Made by a program: the position numbers and the translations under genes. The notes beneath the pieces are model-generated. The model was not told the origin of the DNA. It saw nothing but the letters and a program-made list of their open reading frames with translations, and ran no database searches. A stretch of 64,000 nucleotides of DNA from Paucisalibacillus globulus DSM 18846 (GTDB lineage Bacteria; Bacillota; Bacilli; Bacillales; Amphibacillaceae), in NCBI RefSeq assembly GCF_000482485.1, contig NZ_AXVK01000001.1, positions 62,001 to 126,000 on the forward strand. Reading direction: 5' to 3'. Position 1 is the first letter of the stretch, and each line of letters begins with the position of its first letter. Below are positions 17,419-26,672 of the stretch, one piece after another.

Positions 17419-17460
17419 AAAAAAGGAGGGTCGCAGTACTACCAGACTGCGGTACCCTCC
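17419..17460 (-). terminator. Terminator for the CDF transporter gene
   Basis: The stem GGAGGGT plus GCAGT (small bulge) is followed on the minus strand by TTTTTTCT. It lies between convergent azlD and the CDF gene and may act on both strands. Confidence 0.85.
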
Positions 17461-17469
17461 CTTACAGCA

Positions 17470-18339
17470 TTACTCATTATAAGGTTCAATATGAATATGT
17501 GTGTACAAGATACCATGTTTATCAGCTAGCTTTTCTTCAATATTCACGGTAATATCATGGCCTTGTCTAACATTCAGTTCTGGGTCAACTTTGATAGTGA
17601 CATCTAGTACAGATTGGTTTCCAAGTGCACGGCCTTTAATATCTTCCACTTTTTTTACTTCGGGGAATTTAGAAATTTCTTCTTTAATTTTTTTTAGACG
17701 TTCCTCATCAAATCCATCCGTTAACATAAGGGTGGAATCCTTAAAAATCTCCCATGCAGTTTTACAAATAATTACACCTACAATAAAACCAGCAAGAGGA
17801 TCAAGCCAAAAAATCCCAAATTGCGCTCCAACTATCCCAATAAAAGCTCCAATACTGACTAAAGCATCGGAACGATTATCTTGTGAAGCAGCATATAATG
17901 CACTACTATTTACTTTTCTTGATAAAGAAAGATTATATTTATATACAACATACATCACCAATGCTGCACCAAGGGCGGTCCATGCCGTTAACATATCAGG
18001 TCTTACAGTATTACCCTCAAATACTTTAATTATAGTTGAAAATATGACCTGTATACCAACTGCTACCATAATAAATGCAGCTAATAAGGATGCAATTGTT
18101 TCTGCGCGGTAATGCCCGTAGCGGTGATTCTGGTCGGGTGGTTTTTGGGAGATACGCAGTCCAATTAATATAGCAATAGATGCTACAACATCTGTTGAGT
18201 TGTTTAACCCATCTGCCCATAAGGCATCTGATGTTCCTATGTATGCAACTATAAGTTTTGTACCAGCGAGAAAAAGGTATGCAAAAATACTAATCCAAGC
18301 ACCTTTTTCACCACTTTTCATATCTAGTGGTTGATTCAT
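17470..18339 (-). CDS. Cation diffusion facilitator exporter (MneS/YeaB-like)
   Basis: The 289-residue protein has six membrane segments and a C-terminal cytoplasmic ferredoxin-like domain (about 205-289) ending in the metal-binding HIHIEP. Site residues are seen in ADGLNNSTDV (segment 2) and DNRSDALVS (segment 5). The NxxxD/DxxxD pattern, rather than HxxxD, favours the manganese-type CDF group, and overall it resembles B. subtilis YeaB (MneS). Metal choice is therefore inferred. It exports divalent cations using the proton gradient. The ribosome site is GGAGG. Confidence 0.85.
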   Translation of the reverse strand: MNQPLDMKSGEKGAWISIFAYLFLAGTKLIVAYIGTSDALWADGLNNSTDVVASIAILIGLRISQKPPDQNHRYGHYRAETIASLLAAFIMVAVGIQVIFSTIIKVFEGNTVRPDMLTAWTALGAALVMYVVYKYNLSLSRKVNSSALYAASQDNRSDALVSIGAFIGIVGAQFGIFWLDPLAGFIVGVIICKTAWEIFKDSTLMLTDGFDEERLKKIKEEISKFPEVKKVEDIKGRALGNQSVLDVTIKVDPELNVRQGHDITVNIEEKLADKHGILYTHIHIEPYNE

Positions 18340-18567
18340 CTATATGCCTCCATTTATAACATTAGCTTATCAAGTTTATCAAATTAGATATTGGTGGGTC
18401 TAGAGAAAAAGATAAGCGCCAAGGATATTTAATTGACATGCTATAAGTATGTTTCCCATGTCCAAGAAATATGAATTAGTTATATTATTGGTTCAATAAA
18501 ATTTCCATTGCAATAATTCTAAAAATTTAGGATAATAGTAATAAAGGTGCAGAAAGGGCGTATCCCA

Positions 18568-18801
18568 ATGAAAAAGGAAAAGGTGAATTACCTATTTTGT
18601 CCATATGATGGAAAGGTCCTTAACGCAAGAAGAGAAATATCCTTTGAAATTCGACTAACTTCACGACTAATACTAGATGAATTATGCTTTAACTGGAATA
18701 AAAAGATGTTAGAAGAAAAAATAAATCAGTCCATTCAAAAAGGAAATAAAGAAGAATTTGCAAGTGTTCGCGAAGAATATATGCAGTATATTTGGGAATA
18801 A
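18568..18801 (+). CDS. Small IDEAL-domain protein
   Basis: The 77-residue protein ends in a short IDEAL-type helical region (SIQKGNKEEFASVREEYMQY), a motif seen in YpiB and other small Bacillus proteins. No catalytic residues are visible. I chose the ATG at 18568, with AAAGGG upstream, over an in-frame GTG at 18547 that lacks a ribosome site. A terminator follows. Function is unknown. Confidence 0.7.
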   Translation: MKKEKVNYLFCPYDGKVLNARREISFEIRLTSRLILDELCFNWNKKMLEEKINQSIQKGNKEEFASVREEYMQYIWE

Positions 18802-18820
18802 ACGTATGCATTCTTCATTT

Positions 18821-18850
18821 GCCTTGCCTCTGTTTGGTAAGGCTATTTTT
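18821..18850 (+). terminator. Terminator after the IDEAL-domain gene
   Basis: The stem GCCTTGCC/GGTAAGGC (one wobble) with a 7-nt loop is followed by TATTTTT. Confidence 0.8.
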
Positions 18851-18893
18851 GGTAGTTAGGAAAGTATATAGAGGGAGTATAAAAAACTTTCCG

Positions 18894-18958
18894 CCGACAT
18901 AAGAAAAACTAACACATTCGCTAAAGGACGAGCGAATGCGAGTTTTTCTAATGTACGG
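18894..18958. repeat. 65-bp imperfect palindrome upstream of the chemoreceptor gene
   Basis: Paired segments read from outside in are CCG/CGG, CAT/ATG, AGAAAAACT/AGTTTTTCT and CATTCGCT/AGCGAATG, around an 8-nt loop. The flank TAGGAAAGTATA just upstream recurs near 28862. It has no T-run and may be a mobile-element relic. Confidence 0.65.
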
Positions 18959-18990
18959 ATTGACCGGGTATGTAAAATTAGGAGGGTCTT

Positions 18991-20451
18991 ATGAAGATAG
19001 ATGAAACTATTCTAAAACGACAAAATCGAATACTACTTTACATATTATTATTTGCCATGTTACTTGGTTTGGGTGCTGAAGTTATAGTTGGTGCACCACT
19101 TGAAAATATGTTAGCTATCGGGTTAGGTGGGGTCTTTTCAATTGGGTTAATGGCTTTCTTCAGTTATAAAGGAATTTTTAGTAATGTAGTTCCATATCTT
19201 GCTATTGTTTGTTTAACAGGTGTGTCACTAATTGTTATGTTAAGCTCTGACTATGTAACTAATATGCTATTTACTTTCTTTTTATTAGCTGTTGCAGCTG
19301 TATCACTTTCGAAAGCGGTACTAACAACAGGTGGAATTTTAGGGATATCTTTACTAGGGTTCTTTATTGCTGTTAAGGGAGAAGTCGTTGGATTTGATAC
19401 TCGTTCAGCAGCAATCACATTAGTGTTTTTTTCACTGATATTCATTGTGCTATTTATTCAAATACGTGTTTCAAGAGGATTTATCACAACTATGGAACAA
19501 AGTCTCAGTGAAATAGAGGAAAAGTCTAGGATTGAATTAGAGAGAACTAAAGTTGTACAAGCTAGTGCAATAGATGTTAGAGAACAAATGAATATACTTG
19601 AACAGGACTCAAGTTTAAATCAGCAACAAATGAAAGAAATGCTTGAAGGATTTCAGGAAATAGCTAAGGCAAGTCAACAACAGTCAGAAACTGCTAGTGA
19701 AATCTCTGAGTCCACCAATTCTACCAATCAGGCATTAAATAAAATGATTGTATCCTTTTCGAATAGTGTTGCTGATGGTGAGGAATTAATCAATTTATCA
19801 ACAAAAGGTACAGCCTCTATGGATACATTGGCAAAGACTATACATGACTTCCAAGCATCATTTGATCAGTTAACAATGAATATGGAAAATCTTGTTCAAC
19901 GTATCGATGAAAATAATTCCAATACGGAAAAGATTCAAGATATTGCGAAACAAACAAATCTATTAGCACTGAATGCTAGTATTGAAGCGGCAAGAGCAGG
20001 AGAATATGGAAAAGGATTTTCCGTTGTAGCTTCAGAAATTCGAAAATTAGCAGAAGTATCTCAAGTAACTGCAAAACAAATGAGTGAAAATCTTGAGATG
20101 ATTGAGCATGATGCAAAAAGTACACAAATGGAAGTAAATGAAAATAAAGAGAAATTATCAATCAGTACGGAGCATACAATGGCTTCAAAGGAGCATTTCG
20201 AGACAATCACAACGCAATTACAAAGCTTTATTAAGTACTTACAATATTTAAATGAACAAGCCAATGAAATTAAAGGTTCATCTGGAAATATAGAACAGTC
20301 TGTCGATCAATTAGCATCGATTATTGAGGAGAATACGGCAACTATTGAAGGGTTAGAAGCAATGGTTGATGAGCAAGTGAATCGTATGACTATTTTAGTT
20401 CGTGCTATTGAAACAACAAATGAAGCTGCTGCATCTTTAGAAAGGGTATAA
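18991..20451 (+). CDS. Methyl-accepting chemotaxis protein with polytopic membrane sensor
   Basis: In this 486-residue chemoreceptor the first 155 or so residues form five or six closely spaced membrane segments, with no large extracellular ligand domain. The rest is the coiled-coil signalling domain, with the hairpin tip around [20 protein letters not shown], the CheA/CheW-binding region. This resembles receptors that sense through the membrane bundle. The stimulus is unknown. The ribosome site is AGGAGG 8 bp before the ATG. It stands alone, without other chemotaxis genes in the window. Confidence 0.9.
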   Translation: MKIDETILKRQNRILLYILLFAMLLGLGAEVIVGAPLENMLAIGLGGVFSIGLMAFFSYKGIFSNVVPYLAIVCLTGVSLIVMLSSDYVTNMLFTFFLLAVAAVSLSKAVLTTGGILGISLLGFFIAVKGEVVGFDTRSAAITLVFFSLIFIVLFIQIRVSRGFITTMEQSLSEIEEKSRIELERTKVVQASAIDVREQMNILEQDSSLNQQQMKEMLEGFQEIAKASQQQSETASEISESTNSTNQALNKMIVSFSNSVADGEELINLSTKGTASMDTLAKTIHDFQASFDQLTMNMENLVQRIDENNSNTEKIQDIAKQTNLLALNASIEAARAGEYGKGFSVVASEIRKLAEVSQVTAKQMSENLEMIEHDAKSTQMEVNENKEKLSISTEHTMASKEHFETITTQLQSFIKYLQYLNEQANEIKGSSGNIEQSVDQLASIIEENTATIEGLEAMVDEQVNRMTILVRAIETTNEAAASLERV

Positions 20452-20522
20452 AAAAATTACAAAATATTTACAAAATCAATCGTTTCATTTTGCTATGCTA
20501 AGCATGAGGGGAGTGTTTGTTT

Positions 20523-21794
20523 TTGAAAAAGGATAAGAAAACACAACTGAGCTGGGCTCTTTATGATTTTGGAAATTCAGCCTTTGCTACAACGATGTTA
20601 GCAGCGATTCTACCAATATTTTATTCAAGTGTTGCTGCAAACAATATAGACGATGGCCTAGCAACCAGTTATTGGGGCTATGCAAACTCTATCGCAGTAT
20701 TAATTGTAGCTATCTTAGCGCCAATACTTGGAGCAATTGCCGATTTCTCAGCTGCTAAGAAAAAGTTTCTTCGCTTCTTCGCATTTATGGGGATGATTGC
20801 TAGTGTCTCTCTGGCATTTACTGGAGAAGGAGATTATATTTTTGTTGCAGCGTTATTTATTGTTGGCTCTATTGGTTTTTCAGGTGCTAATATTTTCTAT
20901 GATGCGTTTCTGCCAGAAATCGCAGATGAAAGTGATATTGATAAAGTATCATCAAAAGGATTTGCTTTAGGATATGTTGGTGGGGGAATTCTTCTTTTAA
21001 TCAATGTAGTGATGATACTTAAGCCTGAAATGTTCGGCTTAGATGTTGTTGGGGCAATGAAGGTATCTTTTGCAATGGTTGGTATATGGTGGCTTATATT
21101 CTCTATTCCATTACTGAAAAACATACATGATGAAAAAAGAGAGCCTATTAAGAAGGATAAGGCATATATTGCAATAGGTTTCACTAGGATTGGAAGTACC
21201 TTTAGGGAAATTAAACAGTTTAAGCAATTGTTACTTTTCTTATTTGCTTTTTGGTTATTTAACGATGGAATTTCTACCATAATTCGAATGGCTACAATTT
21301 ATGGTACAGAGATTGGTATTGGTCAAAATGATTTAATCGTGGCTTTATTAGTCACTCAATTTGTTGGAATCCCGTCTACCTTTTTCTTTGGTTGGTTGGC
21401 AGGAAAGATTTCACCAAAAAGGGCCTTAATGATAACATTGTTTGTCTACCTAGGAATTGTAATAATTGGTTACTTTATGAATTCGGCACTACATTTCTAC
21501 CTTTTAGCAACTATTGTTGGATTTGTACAGGGTGGTGCTCAGGCATTAAGTAGATCGATTTATGGACGAATGGTTCCAGCCAATAAAAAAGGTGAATTCT
21601 ATGGATTTTATGGAATTTCATCCAAATTCTCGGCAGTATTTGGACCTTTCTTATTTGGATTTGTGGGCCAACTAACAGGGAATAGTAGATATGGGATCTT
21701 GTCTTTAATCTTCTTCTTTATTGCAGGTATTATTATTTTAAGTTTTGTAAATGTACAAAAGGGTGCGGAGGCTGCAAAGAACCATTCTTCGTAA
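20523..21794 (+). CDS. MFS transporter of the UMF1/Atg22-like family
   Basis: The protein has twelve predicted membrane segments. The opening SWALYDFGNSAFATTMLAAI and the later GGGILLLINVV are typical of the UMF1 family, bacterial relatives of vacuolar Atg22 effluxers. The substrate is unknown. I chose TTG at 20523, 9 bp after GAGGGGAG; an in-frame TTG at 20517 is too close to that site. A terminator follows and a P-loop kinase gene begins after it. Confidence 0.83.
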   Translation: MKKDKKTQLSWALYDFGNSAFATTMLAAILPIFYSSVAANNIDDGLATSYWGYANSIAVLIVAILAPILGAIADFSAAKKKFLRFFAFMGMIASVSLAFTGEGDYIFVAALFIVGSIGFSGANIFYDAFLPEIADESDIDKVSSKGFALGYVGGGILLLINVVMILKPEMFGLDVVGAMKVSFAMVGIWWLIFSIPLLKNIHDEKREPIKKDKAYIAIGFTRIGSTFREIKQFKQLLLFLFAFWLFNDGISTIIRMATIYGTEIGIGQNDLIVALLVTQFVGIPSTFFFGWLAGKISPKRALMITLFVYLGIVIIGYFMNSALHFYLLATIVGFVQGGAQALSRSIYGRMVPANKKGEFYGFYGISSKFSAVFGPFLFGFVGQLTGNSRYGILSLIFFFIAGIIILSFVNVQKGAEAAKNHSS

Positions 21795-21810
21795 ACTCTA
21801 TATGTAGAAA

Positions 21811-21848
21811 AAGCCGCGCAGGGATCGTTATCTGTGCGGTTTTGTTTC
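21811..21848 (+). terminator. Terminator after the UMF1-type transporter gene
   Basis: The 8-bp GC-rich stem CCGCGCAG/CTGTGCGG, extended by A-T pairs, is followed by TTTTGTTT. Confidence 0.87.
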
Positions 21849-21864
21849 ATAAGGGGGACAAAAA

Positions 21865-22428
21865 ATGAAAAGAATCGTAGTTATAACAGTTGGCAAAACA
21901 CATAGTGGGAAGACAACTTTTGCACGACAATTAGAACGTAAATTGGACAATTCTATCGTGATGGACCAAGATAATCATGCTGAATTCATTAATACCTATT
22001 ATAAAAAGCTACAACCTAAAAAAGGCCCTAATACATTAAAACATGCAATTTCCAAATTGGTTGTAGACTATACAAAGGAAAATACTGATTTTCATTTAAT
22101 TATTTGTAATTCCAATCGAAGTATAAACGATCGAGGTTATTTATTGAAACAATTATTTCCTGCGAAAGATTATATACGGATTCTTGTTCATTTTGACATT
22201 CCTGATCATATTCTACTTGCAAGGATTCAGCAAAGTAAACGTAAAACAACTATTTTTAGAAGTGCAGTAAACTTTGAACAGGTTCTCGCACGTCAACAAA
22301 CAGATGATGCAAGGGAAGACGTAATTAGTCCAACTCAGGAAGAAGCGGATTATTTATTTGTGCTTAAAGATAGTAGGGAAGTTGATGTTATTGTTGAAAG
22401 GGTAGTTGCAATTGCAAAAGGAATGTAG
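21865..22428 (+). CDS. P-loop nucleoside/polynucleotide kinase-like ATPase
   Basis: The 187-residue protein begins with a Walker A motif GKTHSGKTT (residues 10-18), an acidic DQDN about 20 residues later, and the lid-like Arg-rich segment RIQQSKRKTTIFR near 117-129. The layout is that of AAA_33/zeta-like small kinases. No partner antitoxin is adjacent, so a toxin role is not supported. The ribosome site is AAGGGGG. The substrate is not identifiable from sequence. Confidence 0.75.
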   Translation: MKRIVVITVGKTHSGKTTFARQLERKLDNSIVMDQDNHAEFINTYYKKLQPKKGPNTLKHAISKLVVDYTKENTDFHLIICNSNRSINDRGYLLKQLFPAKDYIRILVHFDIPDHILLARIQQSKRKTTIFRSAVNFEQVLARQQTDDAREDVISPTQEEADYLFVLKDSREVDVIVERVVAIAKGM

Positions 22429-22597
22429 GAGGTTGAAAGTTTGGATTTCTTCATATTTTGACTTCACTACGTATAGAAAGAATAATAAAATTACCAGAAG
22501 ATTTTGGAGGTTTTTCCAAGAAAAAAAGTATTATTATTAAGTGATTTGGGAACCTTTTATTATCAGAAAGAGCAAATAAAAGATAGGAGGGGAACAA

Positions 22598-22822
22598 ATG
22601 TTATCAAAGCTTTTTACAATCGTATCAATAATAGGTGGGTTAAGCATAATCATTATTTTTGATTTATTATTGATTATCCCACTTACAAAAGACCAGCCAA
22701 TCGCATTATCCATTGCACTGTTGTTTGAGATTGTATTCATTTTAATAATTATAGGCTATAGTTTTCAATATGGCTATAAAAAAGGTAAAGGAACCTTGTT
22801 AAATAAAGGTTCCTTTACGTAA
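22598..22822 (+). CDS. Small two-helix membrane protein
   Basis: The 74-residue protein consists of two hydrophobic segments (about 5-28 and 37-59) and a short basic tail. I recognise no family. ATAGGAGGGG about 6 bp before the ATG shows it is translated. Its last 12 codons lie inside an 11-bp-stem hairpin that works as the terminator of the convergent gene, so the two genes share sequence at their ends. Confidence 0.65.
   Translation: MLSKLFTIVSIIGGLSIIIIFDLLLIIPLTKDQPIALSIALLFEIVFILIIIGYSFQYGYKKGKGTLLNKGSFT
22776..22816 (-). terminator. Terminator of the phospholipase-like gene, inside the opposing coding region
   Basis: The perfect 11-bp stem AAAGGAACCTT/AAGGTTCCTTT is followed, on the minus strand only, by ACCTTTTTTTA. 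It lies within the 3' end of the small membrane protein gene. Confidence 0.8.
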
Positions 22823-22848
22823 TTTACAAAGTTGATAAACTAATGTTT

Positions 22849-23760
22849 TTACAAAATTGGTTCACAAAATTGATTTTGCATATTCCTCTCAAGAGGTAAG
22901 CCCGTATCGTATGATATATCCCCAATGATTTCTATTAATTCATCTCGTACCGTACCATCATTTCTCCAATACCCAATCACTTTTTTCATAATGTCTATAC
23001 TTTGAATTCTTGCTTGTTCATACAAGTCAATGAAACTTTTCTTGCTAGGTTCCCTTGTAGCAGGATGAAGCCATGTGGAATGTTCTAAATTTAAATAATC
23101 CTTGTGATCTACAATTGGTTGATGTGAAAAAGAAGATACGGTTGTAGGTAGTAATCTATTTTTCCAACCATTTGGATCAGCTAACAATTTAAGAGCTAAT
23201 TTCATATCATTGAAAGCTTTTATTATATACTTTGATGAATCCTTTTCTATCTCTGGAAAGTGCTTTTTAATAGTCTGATGTAATAAATTTGCAATTTCAT
23301 TCTTAACGGTTTGATTTAGATGAATTTCTTTATAAACCGGTGTTTTCCAGGTTTTAAGGTTTTTATATCGTTCCATCATCAAGGTATCGATTATAATTTC
23401 TAATTTTGAATGATTATTTCCTTCATAGCCAGCACGGTAATGAATATATGGATGTGTATTCCGGTCTAAAATGTGATGTGTTACATAACCGAAAACATAG
23501 GATTTCATTTCATCAGATTTATCTTTAACCTCATCAATTAAGTACATAAGGAATTCACCACAATTTTCGGTGTGAATTCTGTTTCCAATACGATTGACAG
23601 GATTATCTTTCATCCATGGCCAAAAATTATAGTAGAAAAATGGATCTGGACCTTGTGCACCTAAATTTAAAATATAACTTTGCCTGGGAATAGACTTGGG
23701 ACTTCCAATTGCGTCTATTACATCTTCACAAAAAAGCATGTGTGTCCAAATATTAGGCAT
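22849..23760 (-). CDS. Zinc-dependent phospholipase C family protein
   Basis: The 303-residue protein has the Zn_dep_PLPC layout: the N-terminal residues after Met (PNIWTHMLFCEDV) with an early Trp and His, GAQGPDPFFYYNFWPW, and the His/Asp cluster HHILDRNTHPYIHYRAGYEG that binds metals in this fold. No signal peptide is present, unlike secreted phospholipases, so it may act inside the cell; the substrate is unproven. AGGAGGACT precedes the ATG. It is divergent from fumC. Confidence 0.8.
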   Translation of the reverse strand: MPNIWTHMLFCEDVIDAIGSPKSIPRQSYILNLGAQGPDPFFYYNFWPWMKDNPVNRIGNRIHTENCGEFLMYLIDEVKDKSDEMKSYVFGYVTHHILDRNTHPYIHYRAGYEGNNHSKLEIIIDTLMMERYKNLKTWKTPVYKEIHLNQTVKNEIANLLHQTIKKHFPEIEKDSSKYIIKAFNDMKLALKLLADPNGWKNRLLPTTVSSFSHQPIVDHKDYLNLEHSTWLHPATREPSKKSFIDLYEQARIQSIDIMKKVIGYWRNDGTVRDELIEIIGDISYDTGLPLERNMQNQFCEPIL

Positions 23761-23970
23761 TGTAAAGTCCTCCTAACTTTATCCTTATGATACATACTAG
23801 TATAATGCTAATTTAGGTGAATAGGCATTACAATTTTGTGAATTCAACCTAATACGTATGAAATTAATAATTTTTTGTAGGGTAAAGGTGAATTTGATTT
23901 TCATTTTGTTAAAATTTGATACAATAGAGAGGGATTATTATAACAATCAACATTGGGGAGGAAAATACAT

Positions 23971-25356
23971 ATGGATTTTCGTATTGAACATGATACGCTT
24001 GGTGAAGTAAAAGTTCCAGTGGATAAGTTCTGGGGTGCGCAAACACAACGTAGTAAGGAAAACTTTCCAATTGGAAATGAAAAAATGCCAACTGAAATAA
24101 TAAAAGCGTTTGCAATTTTAAAGATGAGTGCTGCAAAAGCTAACAGTGATTTGGGCCTCATGGATGCAAAAAAGGCAGAAGCTATTGAGTATGCTGCCAT
24201 AAATATTATTGATGGAAAAGTAGATGACCATTTTCCATTAGTTGTTTGGCAAACGGGGAGTGGTACTCAGTCCAACATGAACGTGAATGAAGTAATTGCA
24301 CATGTTGGAAATGACTGGTTAAAGGAGCAAGGTAGTGAGTTAGTCCTTCATCCAAATGATGATGTAAATAAATCACAAAGCTCAAATGACACCTATCCAA
24401 CAGCAATGCATGTTGCTGAAGTATTGAAGCTTGAAGAGGTTGTTTTACCAGCATTACGTAAGTTAAAAGAAACATTTAATACAAAGATGAATGCTTTCCA
24501 AGATATTGTTAAAATAGGCCGTACACACTTACAAGATGCAACACCACTAACACTGGGGCAAGAGATTAGTGGATGGCATCGCATGCTAGAAAAATCCGAA
24601 AGCATGATTGAATCCAGCTTACCTTATTTAAAGGAATTAGCAATTGGTGGAACTGCTGTTGGTACTGGATTAAATGCCCACCCAGAGTTTTCTGATCGTG
24701 TATGTGCGGCAATTAGTAAGTTTACTGGAAAAGAGTTTGTTTCTGCACCAAATAAGTTCCATGCACTAACAAGCCATGATGAAACTGTATTCGCTCACGG
24801 GGCATTAAAAGGTCTTGCAGCTGACTTAATGAAGATTGCCAATGATGTTCGTTGGTTAGCGAGTGGTCCACGTTGTGGAATAGGTGAGATTACAATTCCT
24901 GAAAATGAACCAGGTAGTTCCATCATGCCAGGTAAGGTTAACCCGACTCAAAGTGAAGCTGTTACAATGGTTGCAGCACAAGTAATGGGGAATGATGCGG
25001 CAATTGGCTTTGCTGCTAGCCAAGGTAACTTTGAACTAAACGTTTTTAAACCTGTAATAGCTTATAATTTCTTACAGTCTTGTGAGTTACTTGCAGATAG
25101 CATTCTTTCATTTGATGAACGCTGTGCACAAGGTATCGAGCCAAATCTAGAACAAATTGAAAAGAACCTAAATGATTCTCTAATGCTTGTTACAGCATTA
25201 AATCCACATATTGGTTATGAAAATGCAGCTAAAATTGCGAAAAAAGCCTTTGCTGATAATTCGACATTGAAAGAAACTGCTGTTGAATTAGGATTATTAA
25301 CTGCTGAAGAATTTGATCAGTATGTAAATCCAAGAGAAATGACATATCCTAAATAA
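23971..25356 (+). CDS. fumC: Class II fumarate hydratase
   Basis: Fumarase interconverts fumarate and malate in the TCA cycle. The 461-residue protein shows the superfamily signature [15 protein letters not shown] and the active-site region [10 protein letters not shown]. The ATG at 23971 follows TTGGGGAGGAAAA; an in-frame TTG at 23953 lies within that ribosome site and is rejected. A TACAAT box at 23920 is a likely -10. It stands alone, as citG does in B. subtilis. Confidence 0.96.
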   Translation: MDFRIEHDTLGEVKVPVDKFWGAQTQRSKENFPIGNEKMPTEIIKAFAILKMSAAKANSDLGLMDAKKAEAIEYAAINIIDGKVDDHFPLVVWQTGSGTQSNMNVNEVIAHVGNDWLKEQGSELVLHPNDDVNKSQSSNDTYPTAMHVAEVLKLEEVVLPALRKLKETFNTKMNAFQDIVKIGRTHLQDATPLTLGQEISGWHRMLEKSESMIESSLPYLKELAIGGTAVGTGLNAHPEFSDRVCAAISKFTGKEFVSAPNKFHALTSHDETVFAHGALKGLAADLMKIANDVRWLASGPRCGIGEITIPENEPGSSIMPGKVNPTQSEAVTMVAAQVMGNDAAIGFAASQGNFELNVFKPVIAYNFLQSCELLADSILSFDERCAQGIEPNLEQIEKNLNDSLMLVTALNPHIGYENAAKIAKKAFADNSTLKETAVELGLLTAEEFDQYVNPREMTYPK

Positions 25357-25359
25357 TAA

Positions 25360-25409
25360 ACAAAAAGAATCCTACCAGATTATTAAATGGTAGGATTCTT
25401 TTTGTTCTT
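25360..25409 (+). terminator. Strong terminator after fumC
   Basis: A perfect 18-bp stem (25360-25377 with 25388-25405) contains GAATCCTACCA. The right arm ends in TTTTTGT and is followed by TCTT. Confidence 0.93.
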
Positions 25410-25558
25410 AGGTCAATAGAACATTGAAAAGACAAACCTTGCGATTATAAATACTTAAAAGCAATGGCTCCTAAATGGCAACCCACAATTTACCAGTGGA
25501 TTTTTGTGATAAGATTCTCTGTTCTGTTCACAATATATATCACAGGAGGTGATAAAAC

Positions 25559-25753
25559 ATGGCTAACAACAATTCAAACCAATTAGTAGTGCCTGGCGCA
25601 CAACAAGCTTTAGACCAAATGAAATATGAAATCGCTTCTGAGTTTGGAGTAAACCTTGGTGCTGATACAACTTCTCGTGCTAACGGTTCAGTTGGTGGAG
25701 AAATCACTAAGCGTCTAGTTCAAGCTGCTCAACAACAATTAGGTGGTCATTAA
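25559..25753 (+). CDS. Alpha/beta-type small acid-soluble spore protein 1
   Basis: The 64-residue SASP coats and protects spore DNA, switching it to the A form. The conserved germination-protease site is in [10 protein letters not shown], and [12 protein letters not shown] near the C-terminus is the DNA-binding signature. CACAGGAGGTGA precedes the ATG. It is the first of three tandem copies; the protein is identical to copy 3 up to the last four residues. In other spore formers these genes are transcribed by SigG in the forespore. A terminator follows. Confidence 0.96.
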   Translation: MANNNSNQLVVPGAQQALDQMKYEIASEFGVNLGADTTSRANGSVGGEITKRLVQAAQQQLGGH

Positions 25754-25791
25754 TTTAATAGTTATGGATTGGGGTAATAAGCCCCTTGTAG

Positions 25792-25822
25792 AAAGGGAAA
25801 GTCATCAGACTTTCCCTTTTAT
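25792..25822 (+). terminator. Terminator after SASP gene 1
   Basis: The perfect 12-bp stem AAAGGGAAAGTC/GACTTTCCCTTT with a 4-nt loop is followed by T residues. Confidence 0.9.
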
Positions 25823-26001
25823 GTCCCTATTTTTAGAACTAGAAAAATAATTTATTCTATAAAATTTGGATTAGGTGTTTTTCTAACCGAATATAGAATG
25901 CCAAATTTAGAGGAGAAATCTTTATATATATGAATTTCCAATGATTTCTTGTGATAAGAATATGCTGTTCTGCTCAAAATACTCTTACAGGAGGTGATAG
26001 A

Positions 26002-26196
26002 ATGGCAAGCAAAAATTCAAACCAACTGCTTGTACCTGGAATTGAACAGGCCCTTGATCAAATGAAATACGAAATCGCTTCTGAGTTTGGTGTAAACCTT
26101 AGTGGTGAAAGTGCTTCTCGTTCAAATGGTTCGGTTGGAGGAGAAATCACTAAGCGTTTAGTTCAAACTGCTCAACAACAATTAAATGGTAAGTAA
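26002..26196 (+). CDS. Alpha/beta-type small acid-soluble spore protein 2
   Basis: The 64-residue SASP has the same protease site ([10 protein letters not shown]) and C-terminal signature. It is the most diverged of the three, with Ile-Glu in the N-terminal part and SGESASRSN in the middle. The ATG at 26002 follows CAGGAGGTGATAG; a longer frame from 25951 has no ribosome site. The leader resembles that of copy 1 (both have GTGATAAGA and CTGTTCTG), so the promoter was duplicated too. No terminator is seen before copy 3, so copies 2 and 3 may be cotranscribed. Confidence 0.95.
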   Translation: MASKNSNQLLVPGIEQALDQMKYEIASEFGVNLSGESASRSNGSVGGEITKRLVQTAQQQLNGK

Positions 26197-26278
26197 GAGG
26201 ATTGAGTTTATTCTTTAATATAGCTTTCTAATGACAATAGATTAGCGCTTATAATTATCAAACAGGAGGTAATAGAAT

Positions 26279-26473
26279 ATGGCAAATAATAACTCAAATC
26301 AATTAGTAGTCCCCGGTGCACAACAAGCTTTAGACCAAATGAAATATGAAATCGCTTCTGAGTTTGGAGTAAATCTTGGTGCTGATACAACTTCTCGTGC
26401 TAATGGTTCAGTAGGTGGAGAAATTACTAAGCGACTTGTTCAAGCAGCTCAACAACAATTTGCTGGTAAATAA
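26279..26473 (+). CDS. Alpha/beta-type small acid-soluble spore protein 3
   Basis: The 64-residue SASP is almost identical in sequence to copy 1, differing only at the C-terminus (QQQFAGK rather than QQQLGGH). The ribosome site is CAGGAGGTAATAG. Its leader does not resemble those of copies 1 and 2. The match with copy 1 but not with the intervening copy suggests recent gene conversion or a later duplication. A terminator of the same stem type as that of copy 1 follows. Confidence 0.95.
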   Translation: MANNNSNQLVVPGAQQALDQMKYEIASEFGVNLGADTTSRANGSVGGEITKRLVQAAQQQFAGK

Positions 26474-26494
26474 TTGAATATCTATGGCTATTGG

Positions 26495-26525
26495 AAAGGG
26501 AAAGCTTATGGGCTTTCCCTTTTAA
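26495..26525 (+). terminator. Terminator after SASP gene 3
   Basis: The perfect 11-bp stem AAAGGGAAAGC/GCTTTCCCTTT with a 6-nt loop is followed by TTTT. Confidence 0.88.
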
Positions 26526-26633
26526 AATATTGATAACAGTATTATTTACAACTTTATAGAAATAATTCCCTTTAATTAACAAAAGTATTTCATTCTTGTA
26601 TCACAAGAGTGAAATATAAATAATTTTAAAGAA

Positions 26634-26659
26634 CAAAAAAAGAGGGCTACTAGCCCCCT
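26634..26659 (-). terminator. Terminator after msmX
   Basis: On the minus strand the stem AGGGGGCT/AGCCCTCT (one G-U) with a 3-nt loop is followed by a run of T residues. Confidence 0.8.
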
Positions 26660-26672
26660 TATTAATCGTTAA

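Noticed and set aside
17501-18112. 203-codon plus-strand frame opposite the CDF transporter
   Set aside because: It is antisense to a clearly conserved gene, lacks a ribosome site, and has shadow-type composition.
20897-21280. 127-codon minus-strand frame opposite the UMF1-type transporter
   Set aside because: Antisense shadow with no ribosome site.
21865-22428. Zeta-type toxin of a toxin-antitoxin system
   Set aside because: The P-loop fold is similar, but no antitoxin gene is adjacent and zeta-specific residues could not be confirmed.
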